A stretch of DNA of 42,736 nucleotides from a virus: positions 1 to 42,736 of IMG/VR virus record IMGVR_UViG_3300050821_020419; one strand, given 5' to 3'. Position 1 is the stretch's first letter. The number at the start of each line of letters is the position of its first letter. A program made the position numbers and the translations under genes. The notes beneath the pieces are model-generated. The model saw only the letters and a list, made by a program, of their open reading frames with translations, ran no database searches and was not told the DNA's origin. Of the stretch, positions 6,357 to 13,673 are shown piece after piece.

Positions 6357-6577
6357 TACACCCCTTCCTCATGCCAATCATAGGCAGCATTCATCGCATG
6401 TTCAGCGATTTCCTTCACCACTTCTCTACTTGGGGCGGTGTCATACATCATTTTGAACACGAACACTAACATTTTTCCTGCAAAGTCAGGAATTGTGAAC
6501 TTGTCTTTATTTTTCTCTACCAATGAGAGAAATTCTTCCCATAACACTTCATTTTTGTTTTTTTCTTCTTTTTCCAT
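6356..6577 (-). CDS. hypothetical protein, first gene of minus operon
   Basis: A 73-residue helical protein (KNEVLWEEFLSLVEKNKDKF, then a TAPSREVVKEIAEHAM helix). AAAAGG lies before the ATG. It is the first gene downstream of the promoter at 6604-6632, which shares 19 bp with the recombination promoter, so it is probably expressed early together with ERF and the exonuclease. No family is recognised. Confidence 0.55.
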   Translation of the reverse strand: MEKEEKNKNEVLWEEFLSLVEKNKDKFTIPDFAGKMLVFVFKMMYDTAPSREVVKEIAEHAMNAAYDWHEEGV

Positions 6578-6593
6578 AAAACCTTTTCTTTTT

Positions 6594-6635
6594 ATGCATA
6601 TGCATCATTACACATAGTAAACATTAAGTCAATAC
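6594..6635 (-). promoter_or_regulatory. promoter/operator repeating the 2.2-kb control sequence
   Basis: The 19-mer at 6617-6635 is identical to 2184-2202. On the minus strand it gives TTGACT (6632-6627), a 17-base spacer and AATGAT (6609-6604). A perfect 12-bp palindrome, ATGCATATGCAT (6594-6605), overlaps the -10 and start region and could be an operator. Confidence 0.6.
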
Positions 6636-6701
6636 CCGATGTCTTTTTTTAATCCCTTTATTTTTATTCGCCCATGTAAAAAAATGGGTTCAAGAGGATA
6701 T

Positions 6702-6920
6702 ATGCTTTTCCCTACCGTCAAGATACAGATAGACTCCTTTGATTCCTGCAACTGGAGGTGCTGTTTCCCTAAAAAAGAGAAAATCGACACCCCCATAAAA
6801 GCCACCAAAACCAAGTCCATGAAAAGATCAGATATCAGCTCCTCAACAGTGTCTGAAATGGAACTAATTGAGACAGTGACCAAGACATCCCATGTATATC
6901 ATCATCACCCCAAGCACTGA
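6702..6920 (+). CDS. small Cys/His-containing protein
   Basis: A 72-residue protein with a Cys cluster (DSCNWRCCFPKKEK) followed by a Lys/Ser/Thr-rich tail ending in a His run. I chose ATG 6702 because AAGAGG lies four bases upstream; the frame is open from an ATG at 6639 without a ribosome site. It diverges from the 6577 operon across the repeated promoter, mirroring the HTH gene at 2215. Function is unknown. Confidence 0.45.
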   Translation: MLFPTVKIQIDSFDSCNWRCCFPKKEKIDTPIKATKTKSMKRSDISSSTVSEMELIETVTKTSHVYHHHPKH

Positions 6921-6962
6921 GTTATGTACAAAATAATTTACTTTACTATATCTTAGGCACAT

Positions 6963-7160
6963 ATGACGCCAATCGAAGTTTCAGTTAAAGTTTCAGACGA
7001 AGAGCAAACGCTCACTCAAAAGTATCTTCACTACCCACAAAACTCCGAACTCTTTATTTCTCATGAGGATACGGAACTCAAGCGCATGGTTGAAGAAACT
7101 ATCGGCAAGTTTAAGGGCCAGCCGACAGATGTCATCGTTAAATTTAAGTATGTGTGGTGA
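6963..7160 (+). CDS. hypothetical protein upstream of small terminase
   Basis: A 65-residue protein with alternating hydrophobic residues that suggest beta strands (TPIEVSVKVSDEEQTLTQK, VIVKFKYVW). AGG lies before the ATG. It ends three bases before the terminase small subunit start, so the two are cotranscribed. No family is recognised. Confidence 0.6.
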   Translation: MTPIEVSVKVSDEEQTLTQKYLHYPQNSELFISHEDTELKRMVEETIGKFKGQPTDVIVKFKYVW

Positions 7161-7162
7161 TT

Positions 7163-7672
7163 ATGGGAGGAGCACCCAAAGGCAATCAAAATGGGGTTAA
7201 GCTTAAAGACCCTAAGATCAGAAAAAGAGCCTACAAAGCCTACTGCGCTTGGATAGCCGATGGAAAGGTTAAAGAATCGTTTACGTTTGAAGAGGGAGAC
7301 CTTAAATGTGTATTCAAAACGATTGAAAGCTATATGGAAAAAGATCCTGTAGAGTTTCCACCCATACACAGGGAATTTGCTCAGGCTAAGGGATATGCGC
7401 ATTGGGAAGATATAGTTGGCAAATCGGCGCAGGGTAAGAATAAAGAAGCCAACACAGCATCTCTTCAGATGGTTATGCGAAATAAATACGGCTGGGACAA
7501 GCCCGATCCGAACAAAGAGCACATCAACGTAGAAAAGCTAGAAGCTTTAGTCAGCTTCTTCACTCGCATCACGCCTTCTCAAGCAAAATCACCCGAATCA
7601 ATACAAGAAGAGCATAAAGATCGTAGTGCGTTACAGGATCAGACATCGCACGATCAGGAAGCCTCTCAATAG
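7163..7672 (+). CDS. terminase small subunit (P22 gp3-like)
   Basis: A 169-residue DNA-recognition subunit of the packaging terminase. The N-terminus (GGAPKGNQNGVKLKDPKIR) is typical of this group, followed by a helical domain containing a Trp-x-x-Asp pattern (CAWIADGKVK) and a C-terminal part with LQMVMRNKYGWDKPD, the helix-plus-GW-D-K motif common to small terminases of this type. I chose ATG 7163 over the GTG at 7154. The last 104 bases overlap a convergent minus-strand gene. The large subunit follows 0.5 kb downstream. Confidence 0.65.
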   Translation: MGGAPKGNQNGVKLKDPKIRKRAYKAYCAWIADGKVKESFTFEEGDLKCVFKTIESYMEKDPVEFPPIHREFAQAKGYAHWEDIVGKSAQGKNKEANTASLQMVMRNKYGWDKPDPNKEHINVEKLEALVSFFTRITPSQAKSPESIQEEHKDRSALQDQTSHDQEASQ

Positions 7673-7985
7673 CTGCTATCATATCATCGATAGCTGCGAG
7701 ATGTTGTCTAGTAGCGCTGTCTTTTGCTTCAAATTCTGCAGGCTCTTTTAGCTTCTCTTTAGCCCACTCCAATATCTTATCGTCAGTTGATTCAACGATC
7801 GACGGAACGATTTCGTTTCCCTCATCATCGATTCTCAAGAAGTTCTCCCAATTGATGGCTGAGCACTTGAAATAAGAGCTTCCCCCATCAACTGCGATTT
7901 CTCCGCACTTGCAATGCACATAGTCGTGTCTGTGGAAGCTTTCGATGATATCTCCGCACAGTTTACACTTGGCTCTGTTTTTCAT
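7569..7985 (-). CDS. zinc-ribbon protein (DUF7695-like N-terminus)
   Basis: A 138-residue protein that begins KNRAKCKLCGDIIES, then HDYVHCKCGEIAVDGG. These two Cys pairs (C-x2-C and C-x-C) plus His form a zinc ribbon that I associate with DUF7695 in phages. The rest is helical and includes an IDDMIAAIERLPDR segment. The 3' end overlaps the small terminase gene by 104 bases on the opposite strand. The start overlaps the end of the upstream gene by 23 bases. Function is unknown. Confidence 0.65.
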   Translation of the reverse strand: MKNRAKCKLCGDIIESFHRHDYVHCKCGEIAVDGGSSYFKCSAINWENFLRIDDEGNEIVPSIVESTDDKILEWAKEKLKEPAEFEAKDSATRQHLAAIDDMIAAIERLPDRAMSDPVTHYDLYALLVLIRVILLEKA

Positions 7986-8163
7986 TCTGTAACTCCACTA
8001 AAGCATCAACGATTGTTTTCAAAGCGAGGGCAAAGTTGAACTCGTCCTCGTCATAAAATTCGTCTGTTCCCACGATCTCAGAGTGTTTGCCGAACTCTTT
8101 GCTCAAGAATTCTAGTGTATAACTCTTGTTCATATTTTTTTTATCTGTTACATTTTTTTCCAT
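7963..8163 (-). CDS. small acidic protein divergent from terminase
   Basis: A 66-residue acidic, helical protein (DEFYDEDEFNFALALKTIVDALVELQ). I chose ATG 8163 because AAGGA lies seven bases before it; an inner ATG at 8133 is the alternative. The start codon shares the palindrome CATG with the start of the terminase large subunit on the other strand. It forms a two-gene minus operon with the zinc-ribbon gene. No family is recognised. Confidence 0.5.
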   Translation of the reverse strand: MEKNVTDKKNMNKSYTLEFLSKEFGKHSEIVGTDEFYDEDEFNFALALKTIVDALVELQNEKQSQV

Positions 8164-9415
8164 GCCCGATCCTTTTAGCCCTAAGCAGGTTGAATTCATT
8201 CAAAACTCTAACGCAAAATACAATTTAGCGCACGGGGCGGTGAGATCAGGGAAAACAGTAGCCACATTGTTCCGCTTTCTCAAGGAAGCCACGTTCTGCC
8301 CGGGCAACTCGATCTTCATCATTGGGTATTCCCTAAGCACAATTTATCGGAACATCATCTCTCTTCTGTTTGATTCGGAAGAGCTTAGATTCTTTGCGCC
8401 TCTTTGCAATTGGAGCAAAGGCGAGCATGTTCTTTTATTCGGAGCTAAGAGCATCAAGTGCTTGGGCGCTGGCGATGAGGGGGCATTAGGCATTATCCAG
8501 GGCCTTACGATCGATCTATGCTACTGCGATGAGATGACTCTTTATCCCGATAACGTAATCGATATGTTAGACACGCGCTTATCCCGCTCACACTCAAAGC
8601 TATTTGCCTCTATGAACCCAAGGCAGCCTGATCATAAGATCAAAAAGTGGATCGACAAGGCAGAGGCCGGCAACCCTCTTTATTACGCTCTTCATTGGGT
8701 TGTGGATGACAATATATTTCTTGACGAAAACTATAAGACTAACTTACGAGATAACTTAACTGGGTTGTTTTATAAACGTAATTACCTAGGCATATGGTGT
8801 ATGGCCGAGGGGGCTATCTATGACTTCTTTGATCGCAAGGTGCATGTGGTGTCTCGCGCTGATCGCTGCGCGGATTATTATATTGCTGGCATTGATTATG
8901 GCAGTTCTTCCGTTTTTGCTTGTGTTCTTATTGGTGTGTCCACTGGGAGATCTAATCAACTGGGCAAGAAGATGTGGGTGGAGAAAGAATACTACTGGGA
9001 CGTAGAGCAGACGAAGCGCCAAAAGACTAACGTTGAGTTCTTACGCGATATGCAGCACTTCTTGGATGGCTATGGCGCCAAGGTCTATATGGACCCATCG
9101 GCTGCATCTATGAAGCTTGAGCTTCGTAGGGCCGGCATCCCGGTCATCGACGCCGATAACGATGTCTTAGAGGGCATCCGTGTGTGTGCATCCTTAATGG
9201 CAGAAGGAACCCTCGGTGTATTAAATACTTGCGTCAATTTAATCCGTGAGATTGAAGGCTATGTATGGGATGAGCGCAAGGCCAAGATGGGCGAGGACGC
9301 GCCCCTTAAGAAAAACGACCACGCTTTAGACGCGATGCGCTATGCTATTTACACGCACAAAGTGAATGCTGTAAAGTTGCAGCAGAAGGTTCCTCAAGGA
9401 AGGTTGATGATATGA
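8162..9415 (+). CDS. terL: terminase large subunit (PBSX family)
   Basis: A 417-residue packaging motor. Walker A is GAVRSGKT (residues 25-32), and the Walker B region is DLCYCDEMTLY at about 118-128. The C-terminal nuclease has the acidic residues expected for the RNase H fold in AGIDYGSSS, VYMDPSAAS and KNDHALDAMRYA. It matches the PBSX-type large terminase layout. The start at ATG 8162 has no visible ribosome site, and an upstream in-frame TTG (8126) gives an unlikely hydrophobic extension. Together with the P22-like portal it indicates headful or site-specific packaging of a circular or concatemeric genome. Confidence 0.92.
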   Translation: MPDPFSPKQVEFIQNSNAKYNLAHGAVRSGKTVATLFRFLKEATFCPGNSIFIIGYSLSTIYRNIISLLFDSEELRFFAPLCNWSKGEHVLLFGAKSIKCLGAGDEGALGIIQGLTIDLCYCDEMTLYPDNVIDMLDTRLSRSHSKLFASMNPRQPDHKIKKWIDKAEAGNPLYYALHWVVDDNIFLDENYKTNLRDNLTGLFYKRNYLGIWCMAEGAIYDFFDRKVHVVSRADRCADYYIAGIDYGSSSVFACVLIGVSTGRSNQLGKKMWVEKEYYWDVEQTKRQKTNVEFLRDMQHFLDGYGAKVYMDPSAASMKLELRRAGIPVIDADNDVLEGIRVCASLMAEGTLGVLNTCVNLIREIEGYVWDERKAKMGEDAPLKKNDHALDAMRYAIYTHKVNAVKLQQKVPQGRLMI

Positions 9416-9681
9416 ATATTGATGATCTTCAGAGGATTTTAGAAAGACTTAAGGGCCTAGAGGAGTTTTACGAGAAGTCCCAAGAAAGATCCAGGGAGTG
9501 TTGGGAGAAAGAAAGATCCCGAAGAACTCTAGAAGATGATGTTTATATGTTGATGCTGGCCGCGCATACTCTTTTCAAAGCCGGGGCTTTGTCCTCGGAA
9601 GATCATGATAAGACTATAGATATTTTAAGAAAGAAAGCAGCTGCTTTTGGGGTTTATTTTATTGCCCCTTTTTTAAATTAA
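9412..9681 (+). CDS. coiled-coil hypothetical protein
   Basis: An 89-residue helical protein with a highly charged coiled coil (residues 8-40, LERLKGLEEFYEKSQERSRE). It overlaps the terminase stop (ATGA). Its initiation region, the 17-mer at 9400-9416, is repeated exactly before the next gene. No family is recognised. Confidence 0.6.
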   Translation: MNIDDLQRILERLKGLEEFYEKSQERSRECWEKERSRRTLEDDVYMLMLAAHTLFKAGALSSEDHDKTIDILRKKAAAFGVYFIAPFLN

Positions 9682-9691
9682 GGTTGATGAT

Positions 9692-9997
9692 ATGAAGTAC
9701 AGAGCTTGTTGCACTGGAAGATGCCGGAGCGGAGAATGTTCTACCTGTGAATCTGGAGGATGTTGGTGTGTGTGCCACTCTCTTCGTTTTTTACGTTCCC
9801 ACCAATTGGAATTGAATAGGTTTAATGAAGGGAAAAATGCCCCGAATTTGGAACGTCAGGCAGAGCTAGCAGACGTAATAAAAAACCTCACCGAAAAGCT
9901 GAAGCTTTACGAGCAGGACGGCGGCAAATACCCGGTAAGGCAAAAGCTAATTGATGCGGGCTTCATTGATTTCAAGGGGATAGGGGGGAGTGGATGA
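9692..9997 (+). CDS. Cys-rich small protein
   Basis: A 101-residue protein with ten Cys in the first 30 residues (YRACCTGRCRSGEC, then CESGGCWCVCH), suggesting one or two zinc sites or disulfides, followed by a helical region (NLERQAELADVIKNLTEKLK). Its initiation region at 9680-9696 is an exact copy of the one at 9400-9416. It lies in the terminase-portal interval, a common place for small accessory genes. No family is recognised. Confidence 0.6.
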   Translation: MKYRACCTGRCRSGECSTCESGGCWCVCHSLRFLRSHQLELNRFNEGKNAPNLERQAELADVIKNLTEKLKLYEQDGGKYPVRQKLIDAGFIDFKGIGGSG

Positions 9998-9998
9998 T

Positions 9999-10223
9999 AT
10001 GAATGATCAGATCACGGAACCCCTTCCGTGCCCCTTTTGTGGGTGGAAAAATATAAGGGTGATGCTTGCTAAAAGAAGATCAAAGGTTTGCAAAGGGTGG
10101 GAATACACTTATTGTTGGTGCGCAGTGTGCAGCACCCGGGGCCCGGCGGCTTATAGCCTGGATGGAGAAGATCGGGGAATGTCATGCAGAAAGTGCATAG
10201 AAAGATGGAATGAAAGAAAGTAG
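9999..10223 (+). CDS. Lar-like restriction alleviation zinc protein
   Basis: A 74-residue protein starting with PLPCPFCGWKN, then a middle Cys pair (WCAVCSTRGP) and a final CRKCIERWNERK. This order (LPCPFCG, x-C-x2-C-x-RGP, W-N-x-R) is the pattern of Lar-family proteins, which can modulate type I restriction enzymes. ATG 9999 is preceded by GGGGAG; the GTG at 9990 is an alternative. The family call is good, but the role in restriction evasion here is only inferred. Confidence 0.7.
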   Translation: MNDQITEPLPCPFCGWKNIRVMLAKRRSKVCKGWEYTYCWCAVCSTRGPAAYSLDGEDRGMSCRKCIERWNERK

Positions 10224-10519
10224 GACGACCGAAGGGCAATAAAGAGATTCCAATCAAATAAAGTTTTTATTACGATTAGAGCACAACCTCGAGGTGCTCT
10301 ATCAGCTTCTATTACCCCCCCTGGAATAATGCGCTAGAACCGAATCAGGGCAACGTTCGCCAGTGGCTCGATAATCTCTACAGTCGTTTCCAGCCTATCG
10401 AGCAAGCTCGCTGGAACCAATCGAACATCGATACTTTATTTTACGCGGGCTCGCAGACCTTCATAAATAGGTATTTTAACTTCACCCCATCGTTCTCATA
10501 CCAAAACTTCTACTTCAAT
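10224..10519 (+). other. 5' extension of portal frame without start codon; C7 run
   Basis: The portal frame stays open from 10280 (after TAG 10277-10279), and its translation looks conserved: YYPPWNNALEP, then WLDNLYSRFQPIEQARW and NIDTLFYAGSQTF. No ATG, GTG or TTG occurs in this frame before 10520. A run of seven C (10315-10321) sits at the point where another frame, with a GTG at 10294, could join by a one-base shift. A 6-bp hairpin GAGCAC/GTGCTC (10279-10296 region) precedes it. This is either a sequencing error, a frameshift site, or an unusual start. Confidence 0.6.
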
Positions 10520-12409
10520 TTGATCCAGCAGCCGGTTAATATGATCAGCGGCTTTCAAAGGCAGCACCGAAAGTCGATCACCTACTTGCCTTCGGAAGGA
10601 GCCGATCCGAATACAACAGACCAATACACAAGGCTAATCACACATGTTTGCAATACAGAGGGGATTAATGAGCAATTTTCTAAGGCTTGTGAGCTTTCCG
10701 CCGTTTCTGGCATGGTTCTACTACAACCCTACTTGGACTATGTTGGCGATGACCCTGCTCAGGGAAACCTTAAGCTAAAAATTTGGGAGTATAATGCGTT
10801 TCTTGTCGATCCTTATTTCCGTAATCCTGATATGTCTGACGCTCAGTTTGTATGGTGCCAAGAGTATATCAGCAAGCAAGAGGCTCAAAACAGATTCCCA
10901 GGAAAGCTTGAGCAAATAGCTCCGATGGCGGGAACGCCGCAGAGATACGGAAGCTTTTACTTCCTTCCAGAAAACTACAATATGGCTCGTAATGATCTAA
11001 TGGTCTTGAGCTATGTGTGGTACAAGTGGAAGAGAAAGAGAAAGCGCCTTTACTCTCGTACGCGCAATCAGTTCTTTGATTTTTCGGAGAAGAATGCTAA
11101 CCTTGATCAAATTCTTTACGCCATTCCAGATATGGAAGTGGTTGAAGTAGAGGTTCCTTGCTGGAAACTCGCAACTGTCTTGAACGATCAGTTGATGTTT
11201 CAAGGAGATAATCCACTTGGATTCGATAATTGTCCCTTTATTCCTGTTTTTTGGAATTACGATCCTCATATCAATTATTACGATCTTCGCGTTAGATCAC
11301 TCGTAAAGACGATGCGCGATCCGCAGTTCTTGATGAACCGTCAAATAATTATTTCACACGACCAGAAAGAATCGACGATTAACTCCGGCTATAAGCGTAA
11401 AGTCGGCGCTGTTGCTAACGAAGATAATCTCAAGAAGTCGGGTCAGGGTTGGGATGTGATCATCAACGAAGGTTACGAGATGACCGACTTTGAAAAGATT
11501 CAACCTAACGCTGTGCCTGAATCGGATTTCGCTCTAGCTGATCGCCTTATGCAGCTGATTTATTCGACCTCTGGGGTCAACATGGAGTCTTGGACTGGGG
11601 ATGATCAAAAGCAGTTGTCAGGTCTCACCATGCTCTTGAAGCAGGGCGCTAACCTAATGATCCTCCAAAAGTACTTCGATCAGTGGGATTATTCCTTGAA
11701 ACTCTTAGGCAAGCTGCTGTTGGACATCACTTTAAATAACTGGAATGAGGCTAAAGTTGGGCTTCTCATCGGTGAAGAGCCAACAGAGCACTTCTTCTCT
11801 AAGATCTTTGCTAAGTATCAGGTGATCGTTGCTGAAGGCTTAAATACTGCCACGCAGAAGAATATGCAGGCTCAGCAACTACTTGAAGTGAACCAGATCT
11901 TTGGAAGAGAGGTATTCCCTCCAAGCATGATCGTCAAGGATATGAATATCTCAGGCGTCTCAGAGGCCATGGAGTATCTACAAGGCCAAGAGAAAATGCA
12001 GGCCGCGCAAGCGGAACATATCCAGACTGTGCAGGCTGTATTTGAAGAGGCTAAGGTCAAAGAGCTTTACTCTAAAGCTGTTGCGAACATCGCTACTGCA
12101 AAAGAAAGACATGGTCGCGCTGAGGCGGACATTGGTCTATTTGAAGAGCGCTTGAGCGAAATTCAGCAAAACAAGGCTCTTTCTATGAAGCATAAGACAG
12201 AGGCTCTAGCCAAGCTTGTTGAGGTGATTGACAAGTACGGCCAGATCGAGGCTTCGTTAGCTGAGGGTAAGCTTAAGTCTATTAGTATTGAGCAAGACGT
12301 AGATGAGGATATGGATAAAATAGATGCTCGCAAACAATCGTTGGCTAATGATTTCATTGCTAAGATGCTTGGAGGCGCGATGCAGGGGCAACAGGGGGGT
12401 ATGCAATGA
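10520..12409 (+). CDS. portal protein (P22-like)
   Basis: A protein of 629 residues from the first possible start (TTG 10520), the dodecameric ring through which DNA passes. The conserved core includes NMISGFQRQHRKSI near the N-terminus, SAVSGMVLLQPYLDY, the VDPYFRNPDMSDAQFVWCQ region and a helical stem and wing, then a long C-terminal coiled coil rich in Gln and Ala (from about 480) that would form the barrel. The true protein very likely begins about 80 codons upstream because the open frame there carries portal-like residues. The tail overlaps the next gene (ATGA). It lies just after the terminase genes, the standard order. Confidence 0.85.
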   Translation: MIQQPVNMISGFQRQHRKSITYLPSEGADPNTTDQYTRLITHVCNTEGINEQFSKACELSAVSGMVLLQPYLDYVGDDPAQGNLKLKIWEYNAFLVDPYFRNPDMSDAQFVWCQEYISKQEAQNRFPGKLEQIAPMAGTPQRYGSFYFLPENYNMARNDLMVLSYVWYKWKRKRKRLYSRTRNQFFDFSEKNANLDQILYAIPDMEVVEVEVPCWKLATVLNDQLMFQGDNPLGFDNCPFIPVFWNYDPHINYYDLRVRSLVKTMRDPQFLMNRQIIISHDQKESTINSGYKRKVGAVANEDNLKKSGQGWDVIINEGYEMTDFEKIQPNAVPESDFALADRLMQLIYSTSGVNMESWTGDDQKQLSGLTMLLKQGANLMILQKYFDQWDYSLKLLGKLLLDITLNNWNEAKVGLLIGEEPTEHFFSKIFAKYQVIVAEGLNTATQKNMQAQQLLEVNQIFGREVFPPSMIVKDMNISGVSEAMEYLQGQEKMQAAQAEHIQTVQAVFEEAKVKELYSKAVANIATAKERHGRAEADIGLFEERLSEIQQNKALSMKHKTEALAKLVEVIDKYGQIEASLAEGKLKSISIEQDVDEDMDKIDARKQSLANDFIAKMLGGAMQGQQGGMQ

Positions 12410-12558
12410 TGTATCTTGTATTTTTAATGGTGGCTTTGCTATTTGCAGGGTGTTCTTCAAAACCATCCAACGAGATCGATGCTCTCGCTGAAGAGGTTAT
12501 CAAGCGCAAAGAAGGCGTGGATATTCGCGTCACGCCTGTAGATCCTGAGAAGAAATAA
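12406..12558 (+). CDS. small lipoprotein
   Basis: A 50-residue protein with a hydrophobic signal (MYLVFLMVALLFAG) and a lipobox LFAGC at residues 12-16, so Cys16 would be lipidated. The mature part is about 35 charged residues. It overlaps the portal stop by ATGA. Small phage lipoproteins act as outer-membrane superinfection blockers or as outer spanin (Rz1-like) subunits. The mature part lacks the Pro-rich character of Rz1, so exclusion is a bit more likely; this is inference. Confidence 0.7.
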   Translation: MMYLVFLMVALLFAGCSSKPSNEIDALAEEVIKRKEGVDIRVTPVDPEKK

Positions 12559-12751
12559 AAGGCTCGTATCTGCGTAGGTTTGGTTCGTTAAAGTCCATTA
12601 TTCTGATAAAACATGGTTCGCATACTAGGGGCATTTCTTTCCAATCATCGTCAGGGAAAAGCGACTTAGCTTCCTCTCTGGCACAAAGGATGTCTCTTTC
12701 TTGTGGGAAAATTTCCTGGCAGTACGCGCACTGAAATGTATTGTCTTTCAT
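12530..12751 (-). CDS. zinc-binding small protein
   Basis: A 73-residue protein with FQCAYCQEIF and LVCEPCF, two C-x2-C pairs that would form a zinc ribbon. I chose ATG 12751; a longer frame exists, but its N-terminus looks non-coding. The 3' end overlaps the lipoprotein gene by 29 bases on the opposite strand. No family is recognised. Confidence 0.5.
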   Translation of the reverse strand: MKDNTFQCAYCQEIFPQERDILCAREEAKSLFPDDDWKEMPLVCEPCFIRIMDFNEPNLRRYEPFISSQDLQA

Positions 12752-12898
12752 ATAAAATAAAACCGCCCGAAAAGGAAGCCTCAAGGGAATCATGAAACCC
12801 ATAGAGGATGTTTACCTAAACCTTGCTCTCTTGTGCCTACATCCTTACTGTTGAAAAGCCTTTTATACTTACGTCTTAAAACTTAAGCCTTCAGTCTA

Positions 12899-12975
12899 TG
12901 GCATTTGAAGTAGGAATCGAACCCACAACCCCAACATTAACAGTGTCGTGCTCTAACCAGTTGAGCTATTCATAT
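12899..12975 (-). tRNA. tRNA-Asn (GTT)
   Basis: The minus strand folds as a full cloverleaf: acceptor ATATGAA/TTCAAAT with one A-A mismatch, D arm GCTC/GAGC with AACTGGTTA loop, anticodon arm CGACA/TGTTG with loop CTGTTAA (anticodon GTT), T arm GTGGG-TTCGATT-CCTAC, discriminator G and an encoded CCA. The encoded CCA and the nearly perfect arms suggest a working phage tRNA. Confidence 0.9.
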
Positions 12976-13013
12976 AATTTATAATTTTTTATCTCTCTGC
13001 GTCGGTTAATTTT

Positions 13014-13523
13014 TTAGTCTAAAAGGTCCGTGATACAGTTAACGATTTCTAGTTTGGCGTCGATTACTGAAGGCTCGCTAGAAAATACACTAACCTTGTG
13101 GTCCCTTTCTTTAGGATCATAGTATCTACGAAGCTTGACTTGGATCTGCGCGCCAGTGGATTGATTCATTACTCCCTCTCTCAGGCCTCTATCGCCCAGG
13201 CATTTCCAAGCGCTTTCTTCTACAAGACACAGTTTTTTTCTGCGGAAGATCCACTCAGAAATAGACTTTTCAATGTGTTTGCCATCAATCTCGATGGATA
13301 CCTTGGTCATGACGTTTGTTTTGAGGATTCTATAGTTGAGATTGGAGATCTCTTTTAAGAGGTCGTGATGGGCCTGTAACCACGAGCTTACTTGGGCTTT
13401 TTGGTCAGTGTAAAGGGCCGTCTCGCAGTCCAAATCACAGCAGTGCTGCGTGATTTTCATCTTAATATCGTCAGCTTTTTTCAATAAATCTTTTGATTTC
13501 TTAAGTGCTTCGATTAATTTCAT
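13014..13523 (-). CDS. DIP1984/septicolysin-like family protein
   Basis: A 169-residue protein starting MKLIEALKKSKDLLKKADDI, with a central SNLNYRILKTN pattern and IDGKHIEKSISEWIFRRKKLCL. This order (MKL-x-EAL, then I-x-x-T-N, then G-x-x-I-x-E-x-I-x-x-R) fits the DIP1984 (DUF6847, septicolysin-like) family, whose molecular role is not settled. GGAG lies before the ATG, and a near-perfect sigma70 promoter lies just upstream. The protein appears complete. The family call is from memory of the pattern. Confidence 0.55.
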   Translation of the reverse strand: MKLIEALKKSKDLLKKADDIKMKITQHCCDLDCETALYTDQKAQVSSWLQAHHDLLKEISNLNYRILKTNVMTKVSIEIDGKHIEKSISEWIFRRKKLCLVEESAWKCLGDRGLREGVMNQSTGAQIQVKLRRYYDPKERDHKVSVFSSEPSVIDAKLEIVNCITDLLD

Positions 13524-13546
13524 ATTTGGTCTCCATGTGCCTGAGT

Positions 13547-13575
13547 ATTTTACGTTTTATGTGCTATGTTGTCAA
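13547..13575 (-). promoter_or_regulatory. near-consensus sigma70 promoter
   Basis: On the minus strand TTGACA (13575-13570) and TAAAAT (13552-13547) are separated by exactly 17 bases. It lies between the tRNA-like element and the DIP1984-like gene, and should drive that gene and the tRNA-Asn downstream. Confidence 0.75.
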
Positions 13576-13580
13576 TGTGA

Positions 13581-13673
13581 TGAGCCTGACGGGAATCAAA
13601 CCCATCTTTTCTGCTCGTCTGCCTCTTATACGTATTTTCCCGAACAGTGTTTTAATCAATTAGACTAAGGCTC
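13581..13673 (-). tRNA. tRNA-like element with aberrant anticodon arm
   Basis: The minus strand has an acceptor-like stem (GAGCCT/AGGCTC), a D-arm-like segment with loop AATTGATTA and a good T arm (ATGGG-TTTGATT-CCCGT). Instead of a normal anticodon arm it has CTGTTCG paired with CGAGCAG (one mismatch) around a 23-base loop. No anticodon with T33 can be placed. CCA is not encoded. The 5' strand overlaps the last codons of the neighbouring gene. It may be a degenerate class II tRNA, a tRNA mimic or a coincidence. Confidence 0.4.

Noticed and set aside
6629-6883. Minus-strand frame of 84 codons
   Set aside because: It would run through the promoter at 6604-6632, and the plus frame here has a good AAGAGG site and a more protein-like C-terminus.
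8126-8161. N-terminal extension of the large terminase from TTG 8126
   Set aside because: The extra 12 residues are a run of Phe and Leu from a T-rich tract, unlike terminase N-termini, and have no ribosome site.
12899-12975. tRNA-Asn as an attachment site for integration
   Set aside because: The tRNA is complete with encoded CCA, no partial copy of its 3' end is seen elsewhere, and the only integrase-like protein lacks a catalytic domain and lies far away.
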